This document shows positions 52,671-60,932 of a DNA stretch of 64,000 bases, piece after piece (the first letter of the stretch is position 1; every line of letters begins with the position of its first letter). Under the pieces are notes generated by a model, which did no database searches, was not told where the DNA came from, and saw nothing but the letters and a program-made list of their open reading frames with translations. A program made the position numbers and the translations under genes. Source of the DNA: Plut-88900 sp965116945 (GTDB lineage Bacteria > Chloroflexota > Dehalococcoidia > Plut-88900); NCBI GenBank assembly GCA_965116945.1, contig OZ220734.1:2933410-2997409 (forward strand), given 5' to 3'.

Positions 52671-53654
52671 TCACACCTTCGCCATCACTTCCTTGGCGAA
52701 AGATTCAACCTGATCCATCATCTCGGGTATCGAGTCTCCAGCGATGTGCAGTGCATTCACGTGCCCGATTCCCTGCTCCTTCAGCCCGTCTATCTTATCG
52801 GCAACCTCGTCCACTGTGCCGATCCAGTTCTGCTCGACAATTGAATCCAGTGAAAAGCCCTTTGCCAGGCGAAACTGTCCTTGCAAGCTATTTCGGTAGT
52901 GCTCCACAGCTTCCTCGTGAGTCTTCCCTAGGCTTAGCTCACCCTCTGCGATGACGTGTATCTCATCCAGGCTGCGGCCTTCCTCCTCCAACAGCGGTTC
53001 CAGCGCCTCTATAGCTCCCCGCGCCCCCGAGGCCGTAGTGAACAACCCGTTACCCCATTTGGCTATCCGGTTTAGCGCATCCGGATTGCGGCCCGGGGCG
53101 TAAATCGGCAGCGGGTCCTGCACCGGCTTGGGATAGACTTCCACGTCCCTGAATTCCACGTACTTCCCGGAATAGCTTACTTCCCGCTGCGAATGGTCGA
53201 AAAGGTTATGCAGGGCCTCCATCTTCTCATCCATCATCCGACCCCTGTGCGCCTTCCGTTGCCGGGGCTGGACCATCTCCAGTTCCGCCCGGTTCCCGAG
53301 TCCCAACCCAAGTGCCACCCTGCCGTTGCTAAAGTGGTCCAAGGTCACAATCTGTCGGGCCAGGATGACCGGATCACGGTAGGGAATCAGGATAACCCCC
53401 GTACCCAGGACAATCCGCTCAGTAACCGCAGCTAGGTAAGACAACGATACGATTAGCTCATACCAGTTGGGCGGATCAGGGTTTTCCAGAGGCGAGACGC
53501 CCGGCGCCAGCGTCATGAAATCCGTACCCCAAACGGCGTGATAACCCAGCTTCTCTGCACCCTGCACAATTTTGACTATCTCCTGCGGCCCGGCGAAGGG
53601 AACAGGTACGAAAACGGCTTCTCGGCTGGTTGGAATTTCCATGTCGTACTTCAT
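52671..53654 (-). CDS. LLM class flavin-dependent oxidoreductase
   Basis: 327 residues, luciferase-like barrel. LSYLAAVTERIVLGTGVILIPYRDP and SNGRVALGLGLGNRAE (LS.GR..LG.G.G) are typical. It is not close to the other LLM proteins here; the LEMVQPRQRKAHRGRMMDEKMEALHNLF stretch resembles alkanesulfonate-monooxygenase-like members. ATG 53654 is preferred (GGAGG 9 nt upstream); the longer open frame adds unmatched residues. It is divergent from the amidohydrolase at 53823. Confidence 0.85.
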   Translation of the reverse strand: MKYDMEIPTSREAVFVPVPFAGPQEIVKIVQGAEKLGYHAVWGTDFMTLAPGVSPLENPDPPNWYELIVSLSYLAAVTERIVLGTGVILIPYRDPVILARQIVTLDHFSNGRVALGLGLGNRAELEMVQPRQRKAHRGRMMDEKMEALHNLFDHSQREVSYSGKYVEFRDVEVYPKPVQDPLPIYAPGRNPDALNRIAKWGNGLFTTASGARGAIEALEPLLEEEGRSLDEIHVIAEGELSLGKTHEEAVEHYRNSLQGQFRLAKGFSLDSIVEQNWIGTVDEVADKIDGLKEQGIGHVNALHIAGDSIPEMMDQVESFAKEVMAKV

Positions 53655-53822
53655 AGGACATTTCCTCCGGGTCATATAGCGTTCTGGCCTGGCTATGAGA
53701 TACATACCAGACGGACAGGGGAATGAGTCGATTCTATTTGGGGAGTTGGGGGTCGTCAATCGTACTATAATGCGGCCACAAATATGACCACTTCGCAATA
53801 TTCAGACCCGGAGGCTGATCAG

Positions 53823-54920
53823 ATGACACAGATTAAGGTGATTTCTGGCGATTCTCACGTCCAGGAACCGGCAGAGATGTACGCCGCCCGCTTACCAAAG
53901 GAATTCCTCTCCCGACTGCCGCACGTAGAAGTAATCGACGGGATCCCCTATCGAATGGTAGAAGGCCGCAAGCCCAGGCGGCTGGATATTGCCGAAGCCC
54001 GGGAAACCGAGGAAGACCGCGTCCGTGAGTTCCGCGACGACGATTCCGGCGGCCGGGACATCCAGAAACGTATCGCCGACATAGCCAGGGATGGCATATT
54101 CGGCGAAATCGTCTATCCCAACGAGACCCTCGGCCTTCACATGTCGCAAGATGCATCCTACGAATTCGCCGTTGCTCAGACCTACAATGACTGGGCCATA
54201 GACCTGTTCAGCGATCACCTGGACCGGTTCGTACCGGTTGGCGTAATCCCCATTACCGACATCCCTGCCGCGGTAGGAGAGGTTAAGAGAGCGGCCAAGC
54301 TTGGGTACCGGGCCGTCAAAATCCCCATTTCTCCGGGAGAGCGCACCTACAATCAGCCGGAGTACGAACCCATCTGGCAGGCCGTAGAGAACGCTGGGCT
54401 TGTCCTGAACCTTCACGCCTTCTCGGATGCAGAGGACTCTTACCCCGAGGACTGGGGCGAGGAAAACGGCTTCGGTGGAGCATTAAACTTCATGGTTATG
54501 AGCATGGCGGCTGGGCAGGAACCGACATCTATGCTCATCAGCTCAGGCATGCTGGAACGACACCCGGGCATAAACCTTGGCGTAATCGAGTGCGGAGCGG
54601 GCTGGCTCGCCTGGCTTCTCTACGCCCTGGATGAGCAGGTCGAAAAGAAACACATGTGGATCTCACCCAAGCTGAAACTTAAACCCAGTGAGTACTTTCG
54701 ACGCCAGGGCCACGTCACCTTTGGAGACGACCCCGTAGCCCTGCTCACCATCCCTGTCCTCGGAGACGACTGCCTGGTCTGGGGCAGCGACTACCCCCAC
54801 GACGAAGGCACCTTCCCAAACTCCCAGGAGGTGATTGAGAAGACGTTCCAGACCGTCAGCGAAGAGACCAAGCACAAGATCGTGTATGGGAATGCCGCTC
54901 GCATCTACGGATTCAACTAG
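53823..54920 (+). CDS. Amidohydrolase family protein (PF04909)
   Basis: 365 residues. SGDSHVQEPAEMY at the N-terminus supplies the D-x-H ligands; LNLHAF and GSDYPHDEG supply later ones. A segment rich in charged residues (ETEEDRVREFRDDDSGGRD, about 60-80) is unlike the other four amidohydrolases in the window. The start ATG 53823 has GGAGG 8 nt upstream; ATG 53784 is in frame but unmatched. It is followed by the hicB-hicA locus. Confidence 0.88.
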   Translation: MTQIKVISGDSHVQEPAEMYAARLPKEFLSRLPHVEVIDGIPYRMVEGRKPRRLDIAEARETEEDRVREFRDDDSGGRDIQKRIADIARDGIFGEIVYPNETLGLHMSQDASYEFAVAQTYNDWAIDLFSDHLDRFVPVGVIPITDIPAAVGEVKRAAKLGYRAVKIPISPGERTYNQPEYEPIWQAVENAGLVLNLHAFSDAEDSYPEDWGEENGFGGALNFMVMSMAAGQEPTSMLISSGMLERHPGINLGVIECGAGWLAWLLYALDEQVEKKHMWISPKLKLKPSEYFRRQGHVTFGDDPVALLTIPVLGDDCLVWGSDYPHDEGTFPNSQEVIEKTFQTVSEETKHKIVYGNAARIYGFN

Positions 54921-54947
54921 GGCTTTGTCAGAGTCGGGACGTCCAAA

Positions 54948-54976
54948 TTGTCAAATGCGAGGGAATATCTTAGACT
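54948..54976 (+). promoter_or_regulatory. Promoter of the hicB-hicA locus
   Basis: TTGTCA (54948-54953), exactly 17 bp, TAGACT (54971-54976). Transcription would start about 40 bp ahead of hicB (55023). Confidence 0.55.
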
Positions 54977-55022
54977 GAGACTTGTGAGGCATAAGGCTGC
55001 AGGATTGCAGTAGAGAGACGGC

Positions 55023-55379
55023 ATGGCGAAGTCGGGTTACGTGGTTCTAACCTTCCGGTTTGAGCCAGAAGAAGAATGGTTCGGTAAGTGCGTGGAGTCG
55101 GGTACTGCCACCTGCACCAGATCGTTGGTTCAATTGGAGCGGGAACTGAGAGACCTTGTCGGGCCGCATTTGATAACTTTGCAGGAGACGGGTCGGATGG
55201 AAGAGGTGCTGGGTGAGTATGGGGTTAGGGTGCACGAGGACGCGCCTACGGAAACGTCCTTGAGTCTACCGGTAAGCCTATGTAACGGCAGGGACGAACT
55301 ACGAGTGTTCCAGCCACAGATGTTCCCTCTGCCGGTTGTTCCGGACATATCTCCGGTCGCAGCTTCGGCGCATGGCTGA
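55023..55379 (+). CDS. HicB-like antitoxin
   Basis: 118 residues. YVVLTFRFEPEEEWFGKCVESGTATCTRSL followed by LERELRDLVGPHLITLQETG fits the HicB branch with the order hicB-hicA (YVVLSF-type). The last 40 residues may hold a variable region. Its stop codon overlaps the ATG of a hicA-like reading frame at 55372, a typical TA gene arrangement. The antitoxin frame is intact although the toxin frame is broken. Confidence 0.75.
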   Translation: MAKSGYVVLTFRFEPEEEWFGKCVESGTATCTRSLVQLERELRDLVGPHLITLQETGRMEEVLGEYGVRVHEDAPTETSLSLPVSLCNGRDELRVFQPQMFPLPVVPDISPVAASAHG

Positions 55380-55629
55380 ACTTCCCTCTCAGTCATCAAG
55401 AGAACCGATTTATCTTCTCCGATACGATGGATTGTAAGAAGGAAGAAACACAAGACACGGGGTAGCCTTCAAGAAGTTGGTGGAAGGGGAATTAAGGTCG
55501 ACGATAGTGCCATACAACCGCGAGCCCCTGAGCACGAAGACTCTTCACCAAATATTTGGTAGACAGCAGACCGGCTTAGGCAGGCAAGGGCTGCTCGACC
55601 TGATGGAGAAACGCTGGCGGGGTTGTTAA
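55372..55629 (+). pseudogene. HicA-like toxin interrupted by one in-frame TAA
   Basis: From ATG 55372 the frame reads MAELPSQSSREPIYLLRYDGL, then TAA at 55435-55437, then continues without any frameshift through EGRNTRHGVAF and TIVPYNREPLSTKTL to a second TAA at 55627-55629. The parts before and after the stop align with consecutive segments of HicA (the N-terminal 'LP..S.rE.I..L' helix and the TRHG core with the VP......L..gTL strand-helix). So this is a hicA with a single nonsense codon, possibly a few residues shortened, and would give a non-toxic fragment of 21 residues. Confidence 0.7.
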
Positions 55630-55655
55630 GGTAGAGAACCGCGAGATAGAAAACC

Positions 55656-55997
55656 ATGCCCATATACGAATTCGGTTGCCGGTCATGTGCCGGCCTGACT
55701 AGCTACTTCACCCGCAAATACGAAATCCCCGACAGCGTCACCTGCGATAATTGCGGAAGCGGTGAAACATGGAAGCTCGTTTCGCTAACTAATCACCGGT
55801 TCCCGACCAAGCACAAATACAGCGAGGACTTCGTCGAGAAGTCCATGCCCTTCCTCAAGAGCCGCAAGGAACTCAAGGGGGTCTTTGAAAAGGAGACCGG
55901 CGAGTCCGACGAGGCAAAGGCAATGAAGGTCAGCGACCAGATCGGTTCCCAGATCGACCGCGTTATCCACAAACAAATCTCGGATATGAACCGCTAA
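55656..55997 (+). CDS. FmdB family zinc ribbon protein
   Basis: 113 residues. MPIYEFGCRSCAGLTSYF and a second Cys-x-x-Cys (CDNCG, about 30-33) form the zinc ribbon of the FmdB family. FmdB is of unknown function. The C-terminal 60 residues are Lys/Glu-rich and helical and lack recognisable similarity. It is downstream of the hicB-hicA locus and closes with a strong terminator. Confidence 0.88.
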   Translation: MPIYEFGCRSCAGLTSYFTRKYEIPDSVTCDNCGSGETWKLVSLTNHRFPTKHKYSEDFVEKSMPFLKSRKELKGVFEKETGESDEAKAMKVSDQIGSQIDRVIHKQISDMNR

Positions 55998-56020
55998 CTG
56001 GACCGCGTCACTGAACATCA

Positions 56021-56054
56021 AAGGGCCCGTGCGACTCACGGGCCCTTATTTTTT
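56021..56054 (+). terminator. Rho-independent terminator after the FmdB gene
   Basis: An 11-bp perfect stem (AAGGGCCCGTG, 56021-56031; CACGGGCCCTT, 56037-56047), 5-nt loop and a T-run ATTTTTT (56048-56054). It is close to the 3' end of the minus-strand CaiB gene and could serve that gene too. Confidence 0.9.
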
Positions 56055-56069
56055 CAGAATATGGGGTTG

Positions 56070-57272
56070 CTAGATGATCCCTTCGCCTGCCAGCTCCCCA
56101 ACCTTTGCATCGTCGTATCCCAGGACCTCGTTTAACACCTCTGACGTATGCTGCCCCAGCAGTGGTGCCGCCGTTACAGTCGTAGGTGAGTCCGACATCT
56201 GGATCGGGGATCCCAGTGTCCTGAACTTTCCCAGCTTAGGATGGTCAACGTCGACAATCATCCCACGCTCCATCAGGTGGGGGTCGGTGTGAATGTCCTT
56301 CGGATTCAGGCAAGCCCCGACTATCGCTCCCGCACTGCCGAGGATGCTCATAACCTCATGCTTCGTGTGCTTCGTGGTCCAGTTCTCGATCATCTCCGTC
56401 ACTTCGTCGTTATGGTCCCAGCGCTTTCTGGAGTCGGAGTATCGCTCATCTCCTATAAGGTCTTCCCTCCCGATGGTCTCGAGGATGATCTCCCAGGCTC
56501 CTTTAGGTCCTTCGTCCGCGTATATGAAGGCGTAATCGTCTGGGCCCCCGGGAGCGCACTTGTACACCCATGACGGCGCCTTGCCCCTGTGGTACGAGCC
56601 CCGGATATGGATGTCCGGGTCTTCGTAGTAGCGCATCATCCCCACCCTTGCGAAGTTCACCATTGCATCCTGCATGGCAACCTCAATGCTCTGCCCTCGG
56701 CCCGTCCGCTCCCTCTGATACAAGGCGGCAGTAATCCCAAGCGCCGCGTGGTACCCGGTACCGATGTCCCCGAAGGACACGCTGATCGGGAGAGGGGGCC
56801 CGTCCGGATATCCGTTTGTCGCATAGCACCCGCCCGTGGCCTGCGCCACCATGTCGAAGGCCTTCAGGTGACTGTAAGGGCCGTAGGTTCCAAACCCTTT
56901 GATCCGGGCCAGTACAACCCGTTGGTTGACCCCGGAAAGCACTTCGTACCCGAGCCCCAGCCGTTCTAGGGTGCCGGGCCCCATGTTCTCCACAACCACG
57001 TCCGACTCTTTGAGAAGGTCAAAGAAGATATCCTTGCCCTGGTCCGACTTCAGGTTGAGCGTCAGGCTTCGTTTGTTGCAATTCAGAATGATGAAGTAGT
57101 AGCTGTCTAAGTCACCTTTCCTCGGGACGCTCCCGCGGCCCGGGTCACCGCGGCCCGGGGCCTCGATCTTTATTACGTCGGCGCCCAGCCACGCGAGGGC
57201 CTGGGTGCACGTGGTACCGGCTTCGTATTGGGTGAGGTCCAGAATGCGAACGCCCTTGAGTGCCTGGTCCAT
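56070..57272 (-). CDS. CaiB/BaiF family CoA-transferase
   Basis: 400 residues of the family III CoA-transferases. LKGVRILDLTQYEAGTTCTQALAWLGADVIKIEAPGRGDPGRG at the start, LTLNLKSDQGKDIF, and a DMVAQATGG segment (which holds the likely catalytic Asp) are all typical. It is only distantly like the CaiB at 19523. GGGAGGCGAG precedes ATG 57272. It is divergent from the DUF309 gene and has no CoA-pathway neighbours here. Substrate unknown. Confidence 0.92.
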   Translation of the reverse strand: MDQALKGVRILDLTQYEAGTTCTQALAWLGADVIKIEAPGRGDPGRGSVPRKGDLDSYYFIILNCNKRSLTLNLKSDQGKDIFFDLLKESDVVVENMGPGTLERLGLGYEVLSGVNQRVVLARIKGFGTYGPYSHLKAFDMVAQATGGCYATNGYPDGPPLPISVSFGDIGTGYHAALGITAALYQRERTGRGQSIEVAMQDAMVNFARVGMMRYYEDPDIHIRGSYHRGKAPSWVYKCAPGGPDDYAFIYADEGPKGAWEIILETIGREDLIGDERYSDSRKRWDHNDEVTEMIENWTTKHTKHEVMSILGSAGAIVGACLNPKDIHTDPHLMERGMIVDVDHPKLGKFRTLGSPIQMSDSPTTVTAAPLLGQHTSEVLNEVLGYDDAKVGELAGEGII

Positions 57273-57362
57273 AACTCGCCTCCCGCGTCTGTTTTGGGGT
57301 CCATAGTTGCTTTGCGAGCTATGTTATGGGCCTCACTCGCGAGCGTCAATGCAGGGGTTATC

Positions 57363-57896
57363 ATGGCACCGTATGAACAGAGAACGCCCATAATGGTTCC
57401 TTCCGAACTCCCCATATGGCCCCCCCGACGCCAAAGGCGTCGGGCCGACATGCTCTGGCTTGAAGAGCTGGAGCATGTCGGCCTCACGCCCTACCTGCAC
57501 ACCTTTCCCAACTCACTCCCCACTCCTCTCACCGCTGCAGTCACTCAATTCAATTCCGGCCACTACTGGCACTGCCACGAGACCCTTGAAGACCTATGGC
57601 GCGCCAGCCCTTACCCCCTCCGCCATTTCTATCAGGCAATCATCAAAATCGCCGTTGGCTTTCACCACGCAGATACACATAACGCCAAAGGGGCACGCAA
57701 AAAGCTCTCAGAAGGCCTGCGCCTCCTCTTACCCTTCACCCCGACATTCCTCGGCCTGGACACCAGCGTCCTCGCCCGTGATGTTCAGGTCTGGCGCGAC
57801 GCCATTGGAATAGGCCCCAGTTTCAACTGGGCTAGCCTGGACAAAAGAAGAAAGCCCATTATCTGCAACACGGACTCGGCTGTCCTGGGGATATAG
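57363..57896 (+). CDS. DUF309 family protein
   Basis: About 177 residues. The core FNSGHYWHCHETLEDLWRA and FYQAIIKIAVGFHHADTHNAKGARKKL matches DUF309: Glu and His residues in two helices suggest a metal site, but the function is unknown. The N-terminus is uncertain: ATG 57363 (AGGGG 6 nt upstream) is taken, and ATG 57390 or 57450 could also start it. It shares a control region with the CaiB gene and ends at a bidirectional terminator. Confidence 0.8.
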   Translation: MAPYEQRTPIMVPSELPIWPPRRQRRRADMLWLEELEHVGLTPYLHTFPNSLPTPLTAAVTQFNSGHYWHCHETLEDLWRASPYPLRHFYQAIIKIAVGFHHADTHNAKGARKKLSEGLRLLLPFTPTFLGLDTSVLARDVQVWRDAIGIGPSFNWASLDKRRKPIICNTDSAVLGI

Positions 57897-57897
57897 A

Positions 57898-57925
57898 AAA
57901 GGCCCGGCGCGATGCGCCGGGCCCC
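57898..57925. terminator. Bidirectional terminator hairpin
   Basis: GGCCCGGCGC (57901-57910), 3-nt loop GAT, GCGCCGGGCC (57914-57923), with A-rich and T-rich sides. Lies between the convergent DUF309 and MBL genes. Confidence 0.8.
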
Positions 57926-57947
57926 TTATCTCAAGGCTGGATTTGCT

Positions 57948-58757
57948 TTAGAGCACCTGCCATAGCCTCCGGCCTTCTTGCCTGATCAGCCTCCCAAAGC
58001 TGGGCATCGTATAGTGCCCCATCCCAATTACGGAACCATCCGTCTCCAGCCGCTCCAGCACCCTCTCCCGGGTTTCTCGGGCCAGTGCGTGGTCGTTGTC
58101 GAAGATGATCTCCCAGTGCGTCTCGTTGGCTTGGGAGGCTACGTTGATAACGTCGCCCAGGATGTACCCCCTCTGACCGTCGGACAGTATGCCCAGGCTC
58201 ATGTGGCCTGGGGTGTGCCCGGGAGTCGAGAGCATAGTCACTTCGCTGGTCAACGGAGTATCCCCGTCGATCAGTTCAAGCGCCCCCAGCGACTCTAGCG
58301 GGTTCACCTGGGTTGTCATGTAGGAGTTGGTCTCCAGGTCCTCGTTGAAGAATTCGTAGTCGACCCTGGGAATGTAATACTTGGCATTGGGGAATGTTAG
58401 GCGGGCTGACCCGTTCTCTTCCGTTATATTCCAGCCGATGTGGTCAATGTGAAGGTGCGTGAAAGCGACTATATCCACTTCATCCGCCGGGACACCCTTT
58501 TCGGTCAGCTCATCCATCAGTTTGCCCGGGTACTCTTTGCCCCACCCCGTATCCACCAGGATCGTCTTCCCATTTGATCTAATAACGAAGCTGCCGAAGT
58601 TGATTTCCAGCTTCCCGTCATCCCCCACGAGTCCCGGGTACGCCTCCCACTCTGACGCCTCTACGTTAGGGAACAGGGTGCTCGCCGGAGCCCTGTCTGC
58701 ACCGTCTGTCACTGCAAGCACTTCAGCATTGCCAACGTTGATCTTGTAGTCGGGCAT
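57948..58757 (-). CDS. MBL fold metallo-hydrolase (AhlD/AttM-like)
   Basis: 269 residues. The metallo-beta-lactamase HxHxDH motif reads HLHIDH (about 101-106); later ligands are seen in STPGHTPGH, ILGD and GMGHYTMPSFG. The N-terminal layout (IRSNGKTILVDTGWGKEY) is typical of the lactonase-like group that includes N-acylhomoserine lactonases; whether it cleaves such lactones is unknown. CAGGAGGC precedes ATG 58757. Divergent from hydantoinase A. Confidence 0.9.
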   Translation of the reverse strand: MPDYKINVGNAEVLAVTDGADRAPASTLFPNVEASEWEAYPGLVGDDGKLEINFGSFVIRSNGKTILVDTGWGKEYPGKLMDELTEKGVPADEVDIVAFTHLHIDHIGWNITEENGSARLTFPNAKYYIPRVDYEFFNEDLETNSYMTTQVNPLESLGALELIDGDTPLTSEVTMLSTPGHTPGHMSLGILSDGQRGYILGDVINVASQANETHWEIIFDNDHALARETRERVLERLETDGSVIGMGHYTMPSFGRLIRQEGRRLWQVL

Positions 58758-58816
58758 GTTAGCCTCCTGGCGGAATTATGTGCTGATGATATCACTTTAG
58801 CGTAAACACGCGTGGG

Positions 58817-58822
58817 TATAAT
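58817..58822 (+). promoter_or_regulatory. Consensus -10 box of the hydantoinase operon
   Basis: A perfect TATAAT (58817-58822); the -35 region about 17 bp upstream (TTTAGC-like) is weak. Transcription starting near 58829 fixes the downstream TTG 58860 as the translational start, because earlier in-frame starts (58812, 58821) lie in or before this box. Confidence 0.6.
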
Positions 58823-58859
58823 GTCCCCGTGGCCCGATCCACCACCTACGGAGTACCCC

Positions 58860-60920
58860 TTGCGCTATCGCCTCGGAATTGACGTCGGCGGCACATTCAC
58901 CGACTACGCTCTCCAAGAAGTGGATACCGGTCAGCTCACCGTCGGCAAGCACCCGACACGCCCATCGGACATCTCTGCAGGCGTGTTCGAGGGGCTGCAG
59001 GCGGTCCTGCAAGGCCGGACTGTCCCCGACATGCGCCAAATCGTCCACGCGACCACCGTAGCCTCCAACTTGATGGTGGAGCGGAAAGGTGCGGTCACGG
59101 GGCTCCTGACCACCCGAGGCTTCAGGGACGTCCTGCTCATCCAGCGCCAACTCCGGGTCAACATCTACGACCTGTTCCTGGATAAAGTCCAGCCCCTCCT
59201 TCTCCGCCGATTCATCCGGGAAGTCGATGAGCGGATGACCCACTCTGGAGAAGTCTACCGACCCCTTGACGAAGAAAGCGTAGTCGAGGCCGCGAACACC
59301 CTCCTGAACCTGGGCGTCGAGACAATTGCCGTGGCCTTCCTGCACTCGTATGCCAACCCCACCCACGAGCACCGCGTGAGGGACATCATCCTGGACATAT
59401 CACCCTCAGCCCTCGTCACCCTTTCCAGCGACATCTCCCCCCAGTGGCGAGAGTACGAACGCACCAGCACCGCCGTGGCTAACGCCTACCTCATGCCGGC
59501 CGTTCGCGGCTACTTGCAACGCCTCGAAGGGTCATTGCAAGCCGAGGCCTACACAAGGCCCTTACAGGTAATGCAAGCAAACGGAGGCACTGCCAACGTT
59601 GAGGTCATCAACCGTGCCCCCGTTCGCCTCATCGAATCAGGGCCCGCGGCCGGCGCCCTGATGGCCGCGAGCATGGCCAGAGCCCTGGGCCTGGACCGCG
59701 TCATCTCCTACGACATGGGTGGCACCACCGCCAAGGTCTGCCTCATTGAAGACGGAACTCCCACAGCAACGTCCCAGATCGAGATCGACAGGTTGAAGAT
59801 GCAGTCCGGAAGCGGCCTGCCCATAAGTGTGCCCGGCATAGACCTCGTCGAGATCGGATCTGGGGGCGGGAGTATCGCCCGCGTCGAATTGGGAGCCATT
59901 GCCGTAGGCCCCGACAGCGCAGGCGCGAGTCCCGGCCCCATCTGCTACGGTTCCGGCGGCGATCATCCCACCGTCACCGATGCCGACCTTGTACTCGGCT
60001 ATCTCAACCCGGACTACTTCCTTGGCGGGCGCATGACCCTGGACAAGCAGTCCTCCGAAACGGGAATTAACGAAAAGCTCGCCAAGCCCCTCGGCCTTAC
60101 CCTCGAACAGACCGCTTGGGGTATTCACACGGTGGTTAACGCAAACATGACGAGGGCCCTGAGGCTGGCAACCGTGGAGCGTGGCAAGGACCCTCGACGC
60201 TACACCCTGATCGGATTCGGAGGAGCCGGACCCGTCCATGCCACGCGTCTCGCCAAAGAACTCGGCATCGCCCGGGTCTTGCTTCCCTCGGGAGCGGGTG
60301 TCGGGTCTGCCGCCGGCCTTCTAGCCGCAGAGACCGTGTTCGACCTTGCTCGGACCTACGACACTCTCCTCCAGGAATCCATGCTTTCTCCCGTCAATGC
60401 TCTTTATGAAGAGCTTAGCGCCGGGTGTCGGTACCTTATGCACGAAAACGGCGTAGACGACGCCATAGAACTTTCTCCCTCCGCAGACATGCACTACCAG
60501 GGCCAGGGTTTCGACATAGATGTCCCCCTCCCCCGACTACCCCTCGACCTCCACTCCATTGATGAGTTGAAGGAAGCCTTTCACCAAAAGTACGCCGACA
60601 CCTTTGGCTACGCCCAGCCCGACCAACCCATAAGGGCCTCCGGCTGGAAACTCAGGGCTTCCCACTCCCGCGGCGAGTTCCAATGGCCAAAACTCCGGCC
60701 CAATGATTCAGCCCCCATACCCACCTCCCACCGCCAGGCCTACTTCCCCGAGACCAACGGATTCACCGACACCCCAGTCTACTCAAGGCCTAGCCTGGGA
60801 GCCGGAGCATCCATCATTGGCCCGGCGATTATCGAAGAAGCAGAATCCACGGTGGTCATTGTTCCCGGCTCTTGCGCCTCCGTGGACACCTACGGCAACA
60901 TCCTGGTCGAGTTCCAGTAG
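58860..60920 (+). CDS. Hydantoinase A / acetone-carboxylase beta family protein (HyuA-like)
   Basis: 686 residues. Starting at TTG 58860 the protein begins (M)RYRLGIDVGGTFTDY, the standard start of this ASKHA-fold family; GGAG lies 6 nt upstream. Later family segments are SYDMGGTTAKVCLIEDG, GSGGGSIARVE and GFGGAGPVHATRLAKELGI. With HyuB it forms an ATP-dependent enzyme hydrolysing hydantoins, 5-oxoproline or related rings, or carboxylating ketones. HyuB follows after 12 nt. The longer reading (GTG 58812) is excluded by the TATAAT box. Confidence 0.9.
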   Translation: MRYRLGIDVGGTFTDYALQEVDTGQLTVGKHPTRPSDISAGVFEGLQAVLQGRTVPDMRQIVHATTVASNLMVERKGAVTGLLTTRGFRDVLLIQRQLRVNIYDLFLDKVQPLLLRRFIREVDERMTHSGEVYRPLDEESVVEAANTLLNLGVETIAVAFLHSYANPTHEHRVRDIILDISPSALVTLSSDISPQWREYERTSTAVANAYLMPAVRGYLQRLEGSLQAEAYTRPLQVMQANGGTANVEVINRAPVRLIESGPAAGALMAASMARALGLDRVISYDMGGTTAKVCLIEDGTPTATSQIEIDRLKMQSGSGLPISVPGIDLVEIGSGGGSIARVELGAIAVGPDSAGASPGPICYGSGGDHPTVTDADLVLGYLNPDYFLGGRMTLDKQSSETGINEKLAKPLGLTLEQTAWGIHTVVNANMTRALRLATVERGKDPRRYTLIGFGGAGPVHATRLAKELGIARVLLPSGAGVGSAAGLLAAETVFDLARTYDTLLQESMLSPVNALYEELSAGCRYLMHENGVDDAIELSPSADMHYQGQGFDIDVPLPRLPLDLHSIDELKEAFHQKYADTFGYAQPDQPIRASGWKLRASHSRGEFQWPKLRPNDSAPIPTSHRQAYFPETNGFTDTPVYSRPSLGAGASIIGPAIIEEAESTVVIVPGSCASVDTYGNILVEFQ

Positions 60921-60932
60921 CAAAGAAACGCA

